From: Ideonella aquatica
GTDB lineage: Bacteria > Pseudomonadota > Gammaproteobacteria > Burkholderiales > Burkholderiaceae_C
Assembly (NCBI RefSeq): GCF_018069755.1
Contig: NZ_JAGQDE010000005.1
Span: forward strand, 124,001 to 188,000
DNA: 64,000 nt
Reading direction: 5' to 3'
Positions 9,867-18,478 of this stretch are shown piece by piece. The notes beneath the pieces were generated by a model that saw nothing but the letters and a program-made list of their open reading frames with translations, did no database searches and was not told where the DNA came from. Position 1 is the first letter of the stretch, and every line of letters starts with the position of its first letter. The position numbers were made by a program, and so were the translations under genes.

Positions 9867-10649
9867 ATGAAGCTCGTGGTGCTGCGAGGCGGCTGCGCAG
9901 CCGATGCGCAGCGCGCTGGCCTGGAGCCAGCGCCCACCAGCCGGCACGGCGCGATCGCGCTGTCCGACCGCGGCGACCAGTGGGCGCTGCTGAACGTGGC
10001 ACCGAATGTGGCCGACCAATTGGTGGCCGACCCCACGCTGCGTCACCACGCCGGCCTGGCCGATGCCGAGGTGCGCACCGTCGTCCTGACCGACGCCCAG
10101 GTTGACCACGTCAGCGGCCTGCTGAGCCTGCGCGACGGCGCGCCGATCGCGCTGTACGCCACGCCCGCAGTCTTCGAGGTGCTGAGCCAGGACATGCCGG
10201 TGCTGCAGGTGCTGCAGCGCTACTGCGGCGTGCATTGGCATGTGATCCCGGTGGCCGGCGAGACCCTGTCGGCCAGCTTTCGCGTCGAGGGTCTGCCCGA
10301 CCTGGAGTTCACCGCGCTGGCCACCGATGCCTTGGCGCCGCGGGTGCTCGAGCCCCACGAAGCGCCGGTGGCCGTGGGCCACAGCATTGCGCTGGCCGTG
10401 CTGGACCACCGCACCGGCCAGCGCCTGTTCTGCGCCGCCGGTGGCCAGGCCCTGGGCGAGCCTCAGCTCGACTGGCTCAGCAGCGCCGACTGCGTGCTGC
10501 TCGATGACCGCACCACCTGGCCCGAGTCGGGAGATCTTCCCGTGCCCGATTGGCGCGCCCAGCGCAAGGTGCTGCTGGCCCGCAACGCCAGTGGGGTCGG
10601 TCGGTATGGCTTCGAGCCCGCGTATGACGGTATGGTGATCGAACTCTGA
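9867..10649 (+). CDS. Short PqqB-like protein
   Basis: 260 residues clearly related to PqqB: LTDAQVDHVSGLLSLR, a following YATPAVFEVL segment, RYCGVHW, and the C-terminal YDGMVIEL all match that family. It is shorter than PqqB (about 300 residues) and lacks the N-terminal Cys-rich zinc site (NCNCPNC type) and the usual internal histidine cluster. It is therefore a divergent paralogue, possibly a PQQ-handling accessory rather than the biosynthetic enzyme. Start at 9867 after GGGAGG. The palindrome at 10528-10542 lies inside this gene and probably serves the ABC operon downstream. Confidence 0.7.
   Translation: MKLVVLRGGCAADAQRAGLEPAPTSRHGAIALSDRGDQWALLNVAPNVADQLVADPTLRHHAGLADAEVRTVVLTDAQVDHVSGLLSLRDGAPIALYATPAVFEVLSQDMPVLQVLQRYCGVHWHVIPVAGETLSASFRVEGLPDLEFTALATDALAPRVLEPHEAPVAVGHSIALAVLDHRTGQRLFCAAGGQALGEPQLDWLSSADCVLLDDRTTWPESGDLPVPDWRAQRKVLLARNASGVGRYGFEPAYDGMVIEL
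10528..10542. promoter_or_regulatory. CGGGA-N5-TCCCG palindrome, site D, upstream of the ABC operon
   Basis: CGGGAGATCTTCCCG, a perfect 15-bp palindrome with arms CGGGA/TCCCG, lies 121 bp before the ABC ATPase start and inside the PqqB-like gene. It differs at one position from site B in front of xoxF. One of four exact copies of the pattern in the window. Confidence 0.65.
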
Positions 10650-10663
10650 CCTCACCCCCGTTC

Positions 10664-11377
10664 ATGCTTGACATCCAGTCACTGACCAAACGCTACGGAG
10701 AACGCACTGCTCTGGCCGGACTCAGCGTGTCCCTTCCGGCCGGTCAATTCGTCGCGCTGCTGGGGCCCAATGGCGCCGGCAAGTCCACGCTGTTCCAGGT
10801 GCTCACCGGCCTGTTCGTCGCTGACGGCGGCGACGTCCAGGTGGCGGGCCTGTCGCTGCACCGCCATGCGGTCAAGGCGCTGGCCCATATCGGCGTGGTC
10901 TTCCAGCAGATGTCGCTGGACCTGGACCTGTCGGTGCGGCGCAACCTGCAGTTCCATGCCGACCTGCACGGCCTGCCGGGCGCCGTGGCACGCGAGCGCA
11001 TCGATGCCGGCTGCCAGGCCTTGGGCACCGCCGCCGACCTGGACCGCCCAGTGCGCGAACTCTCGGGTGGCAACCGCCGCAAGGTCGAGCTGGTGCGTGC
11101 GCTGCTGCACCATCCGCAACTGCTGCTGATGGACGAGCCCACCGTGGGCCTCGACCCCAAATCCCGCCGCGATCTGCTGGCCGCGGTGCGGGCCGACGTG
11201 GCCGCGCGCGGCACCGCGGTGCTGTGGGCCACCCACCTGGTGGAAGAAGCCGAGGCCGCCGACCGCGTGCTGGTGCTGCACAAGGGGCGCCTGCTGGCCG
11301 ATGGCACGCCGGCACGGGTCGCGGAACAACTCGGTGCCCCCCGGCTCGAAGAGGCTTTCATCAAAGCCACCACCTGA
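10664..11377 (+). CDS. ABC transporter ATPase of the PQQ alcohol dehydrogenase system (PedA type)
   Basis: 237-residue cytoplasmic ATPase with Walker A GPNGAGKST, Q-loop VVFQQMS, signature RELSGGNRRK, Walker B LLLMDEP and the switch histidine in LWATHLVEE. The GGNRRK signature and drug/export-like sequence fit the PQQ-associated ATPases that pair with an ABC-2 permease. In Pseudomonas putida the related PedABC system is needed for growth at low lanthanide, so a role in rare-earth handling is a fair inference. First gene of an operon continuing through the permease and probably to 17824. Confidence 0.88.
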   Translation: MLDIQSLTKRYGERTALAGLSVSLPAGQFVALLGPNGAGKSTLFQVLTGLFVADGGDVQVAGLSLHRHAVKALAHIGVVFQQMSLDLDLSVRRNLQFHADLHGLPGAVARERIDAGCQALGTAADLDRPVRELSGGNRRKVELVRALLHHPQLLLMDEPTVGLDPKSRRDLLAAVRADVAARGTAVLWATHLVEEAEAADRVLVLHKGRLLADGTPARVAEQLGAPRLEEAFIKATT

Positions 11378-11389
11378 AGGAGACACGAC

Positions 11390-12358
11390 ATGGCTTACCG
11401 ACACCTGCTGGCCTGGGCCGGCATCGCCGTTCTGCCGCTGAGCGCTGCTGCCCAGGGCACGGCCTGGGTCAGCAGCGAGAAGGACCATGCCCTCACGCTG
11501 ATCGACATGGCCTCGATGAGCGTCAGCGCCACCGTGCCCACCTGCAAGCGTCCGCGCCACCTGCGACTGCTGCCCGATGGCAAGCGGCTGATGGCCGCCT
11601 GCGGCGACTCCTCGCAGGCCGACATCATCGACCTGGCCAGCCGCAAGTCGGTGGCCCGCATCCCGATGGGCGACGACCCCGAGGCCTTCGATCTCTCGCC
11701 CGACGGCAAGACCATGTACGTCAGCGCCGAGGAAGAAGGCGAGCTGCTGGTGCTCGATGCCGCCACCGGCAAGCAGCTCAAGGCCGTCAAGGTGGGTGAG
11801 GAGCCCGAGGGCGTGCTGACCTCGCCCGACGGCAAGCTGGTCTATGTCACCTCCGAGGTCGCCAGTCTGGTCCATGTGGTCGACCCGGTGGCCGGCAAGG
11901 TGGTCAAGAACATCGCCGTGGGCAAGCGCCCCCGCCGCATGGTCATCACGCCCGACGGCAGCCAGCTGTGGGTGACCAACGAGCTGGGTTCCAGCGTCAG
12001 CATCATCAGCACCAAGGACCACAGCGTGGCGCACACGCTGAAGTTCGAGGTCAAGGGCCTGCGCGCTGCCGACATCACGCCGGTGGGCATTGCGCTGAGC
12101 AAGGACGGCAGCCGCGCCTTCGTCACGCTGGGCCAAGCCAACCGCGTGGCCTTCGTCGACGTGGCCAGCCGCAAGGTCACCGACACCGTGCTGGTGGGCA
12201 AGCGGGCCTGGAACGTCTCGATCGACAAGTCGGGCCAGAAGCTGTGGGTGGTCAACGGCCTGTCCGACGACATCACCGTGGTTGACATCGCCAGCGCCAA
12301 GGCGCTCAAGAGCATTCCAGTCGGACGCGTGCCCTACGCCGCGCTGCTGGCCGAATGA
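11390..12358 (+). CDS. PQQ-catabolism-associated beta-propeller protein, periplasmic
   Basis: 322 residues, signal peptide ending near LSAAAQG, then about seven repeats of a YVTN-type blade (for example LLPDGKRLMAACG, LSPDGKTMYVSAEE, TSPDGKLVYVTSE). This is the propeller found in every PedABC-like cluster; propellers of this kind bind protein partners or small ligands. AAGGAG lies 8 nt before the ATG. The next gene starts inside its stop codon (ATGA), so the two are translationally coupled. Its ligand is unknown. Confidence 0.85.
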   Translation: MAYRHLLAWAGIAVLPLSAAAQGTAWVSSEKDHALTLIDMASMSVSATVPTCKRPRHLRLLPDGKRLMAACGDSSQADIIDLASRKSVARIPMGDDPEAFDLSPDGKTMYVSAEEEGELLVLDAATGKQLKAVKVGEEPEGVLTSPDGKLVYVTSEVASLVHVVDPVAGKVVKNIAVGKRPRRMVITPDGSQLWVTNELGSSVSIISTKDHSVAHTLKFEVKGLRAADITPVGIALSKDGSRAFVTLGQANRVAFVDVASRKVTDTVLVGKRAWNVSIDKSGQKLWVVNGLSDDITVVDIASAKALKSIPVGRVPYAALLAE

Positions 12359-13506
12359 AGCCGCTGGCCTGCCTGCTCGCGCTGGCCGCCGCCAGCGCCT
12401 GGGCCGCGCCGCAGCGCGTGACGCTGCTGCTGCCCGATGACGACCCGCGACTGGAACGCGCCCGCGTTGAACGCGTCTACTTTGGCCACCCCACCGGGGC
12501 GGCCCAGGACGGCCTGCAGATGGCGCTGAAGGACAGCCAGCTTGAGCTGGACGCCGCCGGCAGCAGCCTGGCGCTGGACGTGGTGTCGGTGGCCTCGCCC
12601 GAGGCCGCCAAGGCTGCGGCGCAAAAGGCCGAGAAGGCAGGCGCACTGGCCCTGGTGACCGACCTGCCCGCCGCCTGGACCCTGGCCGCCGCCGACGGCG
12701 CCAAGCTGCCGGTGCTGAACGTGGGCAACCCCGAGGACCGGCTGCGCGAAGCCGACTGCCGACCGCGCCTGTTCCACCTGATTCCCTCCGAGCGCATGCG
12801 CGCCGACGCCATCGGCCAGACCCTGGCCAGCCAGCGCTGGCAGCAGGTGCTGCTGCTCACCGGTCCGTCGGCCGATGACCAGCGTCGCTCGGCGGTGGTG
12901 CAGGCGGCGATCAAGCGCTACGGCCTGAAACTGGCGGGCAGCAAACCCTTCAAGCTCTCGGCCGATCCGCGTGAGCGCGACCTGGCCAATCCGCGACTGC
13001 TGACCGGCGGCAGCTACGACGTGGTCTGGGTGGTCGACAGCGACGGCGAATTCGCCCGCAGTCTGCCCTACCGCACTGTGCTGCCGCGCCCGGTGGTGGG
13101 CGACGCCGGCCTCACCGCGCTGGGCTGGCACGCCCAGTTCGAGCGCTTTGGCGCGCCGCAGGTCTCGCGCCGCTTTGCCCGCAACGCCAGTGGTCGCACG
13201 ATGCAGTCGTCGGACTGGGCCGCCTGGATGGCCGGCAAGGCCCTGGCCGCCGCCGTGCTGGCGGCACCCAAGGGCAAGCTGGCCGAGATGCAGGCCGCGC
13301 TGGCCCAGGTCGAGCTCGACGGCTCCAAGGGCGTGCCGATGAGCTTTCGCAGCTGGGACGGTCAACTGCGCCAGCGCCTGCTGATGACCGACGGCCAGGG
13401 CGTGGTGGCGATGGCCCCAGTCGACGGCGTGCTGCACCCGAAGAACGTGCTCGACACGCTGGGCGCTGACCAGGCCGAGAAGCTCTGCAAGGCCCGGGGC
13501 GGATGA
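12355..13506 (+). CDS. Periplasmic substrate-binding protein of the PQQ-associated ABC system (PedB-like)
   Basis: 383 residues, signal peptide ending near ASAWAAP, followed by a type-1 periplasmic binding fold similar to branched-chain amino-acid receptors (DGLQMALKDSQL, FHLIPSERMRADAIG, RWQQVLLLTGPS, WVVDSDGEF). It belongs to the binding proteins specific to PQQ alcohol-dehydrogenase clusters. It starts within the stop of the propeller gene and its own stop overlaps the permease start, showing a tight four-gene unit. The ligand could be a lanthanide chelate, PQQ or an alcohol signal; the sequence does not decide. Confidence 0.83.
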   Translation: MKPLACLLALAAASAWAAPQRVTLLLPDDDPRLERARVERVYFGHPTGAAQDGLQMALKDSQLELDAAGSSLALDVVSVASPEAAKAAAQKAEKAGALALVTDLPAAWTLAAADGAKLPVLNVGNPEDRLREADCRPRLFHLIPSERMRADAIGQTLASQRWQQVLLLTGPSADDQRRSAVVQAAIKRYGLKLAGSKPFKLSADPRERDLANPRLLTGGSYDVVWVVDSDGEFARSLPYRTVLPRPVVGDAGLTALGWHAQFERFGAPQVSRRFARNASGRTMQSSDWAAWMAGKALAAAVLAAPKGKLAEMQAALAQVELDGSKGVPMSFRSWDGQLRQRLLMTDGQGVVAMAPVDGVLHPKNVLDTLGADQAEKLCKARGG

Positions 13507-14330
13507 ACGTGCGTCACGCCGTGCAGGCCCTGTGGGCCATCATCCGCCGCGAGGTGCTGAAGTTCATCCGCCAGTACGGCCGGCTGGCGTCGGCCCTGGT
13601 GCGGCCGCTGCTGTGGCTGGCGGTGTTTGCGGCGGGCTTTCGCAATGTCTTCGGCATCGCGGTCAACGAGCCCTACGACACCTACATCCCCTACGACGTC
13701 TACATCGCGCCCGGCCTGGTGGGCATGGTGCTGCTGTTCAACGGCATGCAGTCCAGCCTGGCCATGGTCTACGACCGCGAGATGGGTCTGATGCGCCTGC
13801 TGCTGACCGCACCGCTGCCGCGCTGGTGGATCCTGCTGGCCAAGCTGTGCGCCACCGCCGCGCTGTCGCTGCTACAGGCCCTGGCCTTCGTGCTGGTGGC
13901 CTGGGCGCTGGGCACCGAGCTGCCGCTGCTGGGTCCGCAGACGCCGATGGTGCTGGCCGCCGCGGTGGGCGCGGCGCTGATGCTGGGCGCGCTGGGCCTG
14001 CTGCTGAGCGTGCACATCAAGCAGCTCGAGAACTTCGCCGGCACGATGAACTTTGTCATCTTCCCGATGTACTTCATGTCCACCGCGCTGTACCCGCTGT
14101 GGAAGCTCGAGGAATCGGGCGCCGAGTGGGTCTGGTGGATCGCCCGCTTCAACCCCTTCACGCACGCGGTCGAGTGGCTGCGCTTTGCCTTGTACGGCAA
14201 GGACCCGGGCATCGCGCCGCTGGTGGTGCTGGGCACGCTGGCGCTGTGCTTCGCGCTGGCCGCCTGGGGCTACGACCCGCAGCGTGGCTTCGGTGCACTC
14301 ACCAAACGAGGTCCCGGAGGACCGGCCTGA
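13503..14330 (+). CDS. ABC-2 type permease of the PQQ alcohol dehydrogenase system (PedC-like)
   Basis: 275 residues with six predicted membrane helices of the ABC-2 family. Export-type permeases carry the motif seen here as YDREMGLMRLLLTAPLPRWWILLAKL, split across the second cytoplasmic loop. It pairs with the ATPase at 10664. The ABC-2 architecture normally exports, yet a periplasmic binding protein is encoded beside it, a long-standing oddity of Ped-type systems. Start overlaps the preceding stop (ATGA), and the stop overlaps the next start (TGATG). Confidence 0.87.
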   Translation: MNVRHAVQALWAIIRREVLKFIRQYGRLASALVRPLLWLAVFAAGFRNVFGIAVNEPYDTYIPYDVYIAPGLVGMVLLFNGMQSSLAMVYDREMGLMRLLLTAPLPRWWILLAKLCATAALSLLQALAFVLVAWALGTELPLLGPQTPMVLAAAVGAALMLGALGLLLSVHIKQLENFAGTMNFVIFPMYFMSTALYPLWKLEESGAEWVWWIARFNPFTHAVEWLRFALYGKDPGIAPLVVLGTLALCFALAAWGYDPQRGFGALTKRGPGGPA

Positions 14331-15034
14331 TGATGAAACTGCTGGGTGCGCTGCGCCGCCCCGCCAGCGCAGCGCCGGTCGCTGCGCCGCGCGAGAGCGA
14401 GCCGCTGCTGTTCGAATGGCTGGCGCTGGGCGGCCTGATGCTGTTCGGCAGCTGGCTGCTGGGCGTGCGCGGCGTCTGGGCGTTGCTGCTGACCTCGGAC
14501 CCGACCGGCCTCACACTGGTGATCATCGTGGTCTTTGCCACGTCCACGCTGTGGGCCGGCGCACGCAGCCGCGAGCTGGAACGCCAGCGCCGCCACCTGG
14601 AGGCCGCCCGCGCCGGCACGGCCCTGGCGCAACTGCAGGGTTGGGCGGGCGACTACCTGCGCGCCCTCGACGCCGCGCCGCGCGACAGCAATGCGCCGCT
14701 GGACCTGCTCCTCGAAGACAGCCACGGGCCGCACCAGACCGCCTGGTGGGTCAACGGCATCCAGCTCAAGCTCGGCCTGCTGGGCAAGGTGATCGGCTTC
14801 TCGGTGCTGGCGTTGCACATCGGCCAGCTGCAGAGCTTCGATGCCTCGCAGTCGCAGGACCTGCTCAAGAGCCTGACCGCCGGCCTGGGCATCGCGCTGC
14901 TGACCACCATGGTGGGCCTGGTGGGCAACATCCTGCTGGGCCTGCAGCTCACGCGCCTGGACCGCTTCGCCGACACGCTGGTCGCCGACTGCCAGCGCGA
15001 GGGACTGCGCCGCTTCGCCCCGTCCAGCCGCTGA
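14330..15034 (+). CDS. MotA/TolQ/ExbB-like proton-channel protein
   Basis: 234 residues. One helix near residues 25-45 and another near 55-72 are followed by a cytoplasmic stretch and two C-terminal helices (LGLLGKVIGFSVLALHIG and LTAGLGIALLTTMVGLVGNILL). The last segment, with GIALLTTMVGLV, is the hallmark of the MotA/TolQ/ExbB family that couples proton flow to work on the envelope. It starts in the permease stop codon, so it is part of the same transcript. Together with the next gene it looks like a dedicated energiser. Start could also be the ATG 3 nt later. Confidence 0.75.
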   Translation: MMKLLGALRRPASAAPVAAPRESEPLLFEWLALGGLMLFGSWLLGVRGVWALLLTSDPTGLTLVIIVVFATSTLWAGARSRELERQRRHLEAARAGTALAQLQGWAGDYLRALDAAPRDSNAPLDLLLEDSHGPHQTAWWVNGIQLKLGLLGKVIGFSVLALHIGQLQSFDASQSQDLLKSLTAGLGIALLTTMVGLVGNILLGLQLTRLDRFADTLVADCQREGLRRFAPSSR

Positions 15035-15044
15035 GGCCCCCGCC

Positions 15045-15650
15045 ATGCCCAGCCGCCGCCACGCCCGCGAGCCCGAGGTCGATCCGTTCTACGACATGTT
15101 GTTCAACATGCTGATCGCCTTCGTATTCTGCTTCATCGTGGCGCTGCTGGCCATGAACCCGAAGGCACTGAAGGCCGGTGACATCCCGGCCAAGGCTGAG
15201 TACATCATCAACGTGTCCTGGCCGGACATGAACCCCAACGACATTGACACCTGGGTCCAGGACCCGGGCGGCAACCAAGTGTGGTTCCGCGCCCGTGAGG
15301 CCGGCATGATGCACCTGGACCGCGACGACCGCGGCCTGGCCAATGACACCATCATCATCAACGGCAAGCAGATCAGCAACCCGCTGAACCAGGAGGTGGT
15401 GACGCTGCGCGGCATTGCTGCGGGCGAGTACACGGTCAACGTGCACTACTACGACTCCAAGGACGGCCAGCCGGTCGAGGTGACCGTGTCGGTCATCAAG
15501 GTCAACCCCCGTGCCGAGGTCGTCTACTACGGCCAGGTCAGCGTGGCCCGCAAGGGTGACGAGGCCACCGCCGTGCGCTTCACGCTGCTGCCCGACGGCA
15601 GCGTCACCAACATCAACACCCTGCCCAAGACCCTGGTCGAGAGGATCTGA
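15045..15650 (+). CDS. ExbD/MotB-like partner with a periplasmic beta-sandwich domain
   Basis: 201 residues. A short cytoplasmic tail precedes a single helix, PFYDMLFNMLIAFVFCFIV, with an Asp at its cytoplasmic entry, as in ExbD/TolR. The 160-residue periplasmic part is not the ExbD fold. It resembles DUF2135-like sandwiches (DTWVQDPGGNQVWF, MHLDRDDRGLANDT, GIAAGEYTVNVHYY) with an Asp-rich turn that could hold a divalent or trivalent cation. Placed 10 bp after the ExbB-like gene. The pairing and the possible metal site are inference. Confidence 0.65.
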   Translation: MPSRRHAREPEVDPFYDMLFNMLIAFVFCFIVALLAMNPKALKAGDIPAKAEYIINVSWPDMNPNDIDTWVQDPGGNQVWFRAREAGMMHLDRDDRGLANDTIIINGKQISNPLNQEVVTLRGIAAGEYTVNVHYYDSKDGQPVEVTVSVIKVNPRAEVVYYGQVSVARKGDEATAVRFTLLPDGSVTNINTLPKTLVERI

Positions 15651-15654
15651 ACCG

Positions 15655-16149
15655 ATGACGCTCGCCGTCGTGCTTTCGTTCAGCGTGCTGCTGCTGCTGT
15701 GCGCCCTGGCCCTGCTGCAATCGCGCTGGCCGGCCTGGCTGAAGGCCTTGCTGGTCACCGGTGTGGCGGTGTTCTACTTTTTTGCCGACGAGGCGGTGCA
15801 CCAGCTCAGCGGCTGGCCCACGCCCGACGCGCTGCCCGAGCGCTTTGCGCTGCTGGCCGCCGTGATCGAGGAGCCCAGCAACAAGAGCGCAGGCGCGCTC
15901 TACGTGTGGGTCAACGCCATCGAGAACGGCAAGCCCAGCGCCCAGCCGCGCGCCTACAAGCTGCCCTACACCAAGGACCTGCACAGCCTGCTCAACGAGG
16001 GCATGAAGAAAGCCCGCCAGGGCGTCAGCCAGATGGGCACGGCCACGCCCAAGGCCGGCAAGCGCGGCTTCGCCTGGCTGCGCCCCGGCAGCGACGAGCA
16101 GGAAGTGAAGATCCGCGACATGCCCGTGCCTCAGCTGCCCGAGAAGTGA
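15655..16149 (+). CDS. Membrane-anchored protein of the proton-channel module, unknown function
   Basis: 164 residues with two N-terminal hydrophobic segments (about residues 4-21 and 28-45) and a soluble C-terminal domain of about 115 residues. No family is recognised. It begins 4 bp after the ExbD-like gene and its stop overlaps the following lipoprotein start (TGATG), so it belongs to the same unit. A structural or regulatory partner of the channel is a reasonable guess but nothing more. Confidence 0.6.
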   Translation: MTLAVVLSFSVLLLLCALALLQSRWPAWLKALLVTGVAVFYFFADEAVHQLSGWPTPDALPERFALLAAVIEEPSNKSAGALYVWVNAIENGKPSAQPRAYKLPYTKDLHSLLNEGMKKARQGVSQMGTATPKAGKRGFAWLRPGSDEQEVKIRDMPVPQLPEK

Positions 16150-16847
16150 TGCGTCGCCTGGCTCTACCCCTGACCTGCTGCGCGCTGCTGGCGGCCTGCT
16201 CCAAGCCGCCCGGCAGCGAGCTGTTCCCGCTCGACGACGGCCACCGCTGGACCTATCAGGTGCGCAGCGAGTACGAAAACAACACCCTCGAGACCGACAC
16301 CCGCGTGCTGCGCAGCCTGGGCCGCGACAGCCTGGCCGACGGCAGCGCCTGGCACCGCCGCAGCGATGACGGCGTCGACTACTGGCTGCGCAGCGACGAC
16401 ACCGGCATCTACCGCGTGGCCACCAAGTCCGACCTGGACGACGAGCCCAAGAAAGACCCCCTGCCCCGCTACGTGCTGAAGGCGCCGCTGGCCGTGGGCA
16501 CCGGCTGGCAGGCCACCACCACCGCCTACCTGCTGCGTCGGCGCCAGGAGTTTCCGCCCGAGATCCGCCACAGCCACCCCAGCATCCCGATGAACTACAG
16601 CATCGAGGCCGTGGGCGAGGCGGTGAAGACCCCAGCGGGCGAGTTCAGCGGCTGTCTGCGTGTGCGCGGCCTGGCCACGCTGCGCCTGTTTGCCGACCCG
16701 GTGGTGGGCTGGAAGGACATGCCGCTGACCACCCGCGAGTGGTACTGCCCCGGTGTCGGCCTGGTCAAGCTGGTGCGCGAGGAGCCCGCCAACTCGACCT
16801 TCCTGACCGGCGGCACCCTGACGATGGAACTGACCGAATGGCAATGA
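16149..16847 (+). CDS. Lipoprotein of the proton-channel module, unknown function
   Basis: 232 residues with a lipoprotein signal: the lipobox LAAC puts the lipidated Cys near residue 17. The mature part starts with a segment typical of envelope proteins that measure or cap a ligand (FPLDDGHRWTYQVRSEY) and has strand-rich repeats. The motif GEFSGCLRVRG resembles DUF3108-like lipoproteins, without certainty. Translationally coupled to its neighbour. Membrane anchoring next to an ExbB/ExbD-like pair suggests a periplasmic output protein. Confidence 0.65.
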   Translation: MRRLALPLTCCALLAACSKPPGSELFPLDDGHRWTYQVRSEYENNTLETDTRVLRSLGRDSLADGSAWHRRSDDGVDYWLRSDDTGIYRVATKSDLDDEPKKDPLPRYVLKAPLAVGTGWQATTTAYLLRRRQEFPPEIRHSHPSIPMNYSIEAVGEAVKTPAGEFSGCLRVRGLATLRLFADPVVGWKDMPLTTREWYCPGVGLVKLVREEPANSTFLTGGTLTMELTEWQ

Positions 16848-17824
16848 ACCCCGACCGCCGCGCCCTGCTCCAGGCGTTGGCCGCGCTGGGTCTGGGCACC
16901 GCCTGGCCCGCTGCACGCGCCCAGGCGCCCGATGGCTTCCCGAGCCGACCGGTGACCCTGTGGGTGCCCTGGCCCGCCGGTGGCGCCACCGACCTGACGA
17001 TGCGCGTGCTGGCCGAGCTGGCCGGCCGCCACCTGGGCCAGAAGGTGATCACCGAGAACCGCTCCGGCGCCGGCGGCACGCTGGCCATGCCGGTGCTGCA
17101 GCAGGCGGCGCCCGATGGCTACACCGTGGCCCAGCTGCCGCAGCCGGCGCTGCGCATGCCCTGGACCCAGAAGGTGCAATGGGACCCGATCCGCGACACC
17201 ACGCCGATCATCCAGCTCACCGGTGTGACCTTCGGCGTCGTTGTCGCCGCGGCCAGCCCCTTCAAGTCGCTCGATGATGTGTTCGCCGCGGCCAAGGCCC
17301 GACCGGGCGAGCTGACCGTCTCCACCAATGGCGTGGGCACCACGCCGCATGTGGTGATGGACGAGCTGATGGGCCGCCGCGGCCTGAGCTACACCCATGT
17401 GCCCTACAAGGGCACGGCCGAGCAGATGCTGGCCGTGGCCTCGGGCCAGGTGCAGGTGGGCATCAACAGCAACGGCTTCGCTCCCTTTGTGGACAACGGC
17501 AAGCTGCGCCTGCTGGTCACTTTCGGCGAGCACCGCCACAAGCGCTGGCCCACGGTGCCCACGCTGAAGGAGCTGGGCCACGGCATCGTGGCCAGCTCGC
17601 CCTACGGCCTGGTCGGTCCACGCGGCATGAGCGCGCCGGTGGTCAAGCTGCTGCACGACGCCTTCAAGGCGGCGCTGTTCGATCCCGCCCACCTGGCCGA
17701 GCTGGCCAAGTACGACCAGGAGCCGATGTACCTGGGCCCCGAGGAGTACGGCGCGGCGCTGCGTGAGGCCTATGCGGCCGAGAAGCGCACCGTGGAGCGC
17801 CTGGGCCTGGCAGCCAAGCCCTGA
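16838..17824 (+). CDS. Tripartite tricarboxylate transporter receptor (Bug/TctC family)
   Basis: 328 residues. Signal with paired arginines (DRRALLQALAALGLG) and cleavage after AARAQA, then the conserved Bug-family opening FPSRPVTLWVPWPAGGATD, the middle HVPYKGTAEQMLAV and the closing MSAPVVKLLHDAF. Such receptors bind small organic acids and are very numerous in Burkholderiales. It overlaps the lipoprotein gene; a second ATG at 16844 would give an ATGA overlap and is equally possible. No membrane subunits TctA/TctB lie nearby, so it may act as an orphan sensor or receptor. Confidence 0.87.
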   Translation: MAMNPDRRALLQALAALGLGTAWPAARAQAPDGFPSRPVTLWVPWPAGGATDLTMRVLAELAGRHLGQKVITENRSGAGGTLAMPVLQQAAPDGYTVAQLPQPALRMPWTQKVQWDPIRDTTPIIQLTGVTFGVVVAAASPFKSLDDVFAAAKARPGELTVSTNGVGTTPHVVMDELMGRRGLSYTHVPYKGTAEQMLAVASGQVQVGINSNGFAPFVDNGKLRLLVTFGEHRHKRWPTVPTLKELGHGIVASSPYGLVGPRGMSAPVVKLLHDAFKAALFDPAHLAELAKYDQEPMYLGPEEYGAALREAYAAEKRTVERLGLAAKP

Positions 17825-18478
17825 TCAGGGACTGATCCCATGCTGCTGCGCATAGCGCAGCAGCTCCACCGCATTGCCCACCCCCAGCTTCTGGCGCAGC
17901 TGGGTCTGCAGGTTGGACACCGTCTTCGAGCTGATGTGCAGTTGCTCGGCGATCTGCTCCAGCGACTGGCCCTGCAGCAGGCCGCGCAGCACCTCGAACT
18001 CGCGCGCAGTGAGCGACAGGTGGGGCAGCGGCAGCGACGGGGTCTGCGCATGCGAGGCGATGTCGGCCGACAGCACCGCCTGCCCGCGCGCCACATGGCG
18101 CACCGCGGCCACCAGATCCTCGGGCGGACTGCTCTTGGTGATGTAGCCCAGCGCGCCGGCGCGCAGCGCCTGCTGCACCCGCGCCGGGTCCTCGTGCATC
18201 GAGAACACCAGCACGCGCAGCTCAGGCCAGTGCGCCTGGATGCGGCGCAGCAGGTCCAGCGCGCTGCGCCCGGGCATGCTGAGGTCCAGCACCAGCACGT
18301 CGGCCAGCAGTGTGCCGCGCTGCAGCGCGGCGAACACCGCGTCGGCGTCGGCAAACTCACCGCAGATCGTCAGGTCGGGCTCCAGCATCAGCAGGCGGCG
18401 GTAGCCTTCGCGCACCACCGCGTGGTCATCGGCCAGGGCCACCCGGATGGGAGGGGGCGCTGCGGGCAGGTCAAGCAT
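17825..18478 (-). CDS. NarL/LuxR-type response regulator
   Basis: 217 residues: receiver domain with acidic pair ADDH, phospho-acceptor Asp65 in VLDLSMPG and the Lys of GYITKSS, followed by a LuxR-type helix-turn-helix (LTAREFEVLRGLLQGQSLEQIAEQLHISSKTVSNL). Its start overlaps the stop of the histidine kinase by 8 bp, making an obvious cognate pair. Relatives (ExaE/AgmR, PedR) control PQQ-dependent alcohol oxidation. It is one of two candidates for binding the CGGGA-N5-TCCCG palindromes. It converges directly on the TctC gene. Confidence 0.92.
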   Translation of the reverse strand: MLDLPAAPPPIRVALADDHAVVREGYRRLLMLEPDLTICGEFADADAVFAALQRGTLLADVLVLDLSMPGRSALDLLRRIQAHWPELRVLVFSMHEDPARVQQALRAGALGYITKSSPPEDLVAAVRHVARGQAVLSADIASHAQTPSLPLPHLSLTAREFEVLRGLLQGQSLEQIAEQLHISSKTVSNLQTQLRQKLGVGNAVELLRYAQQHGISP

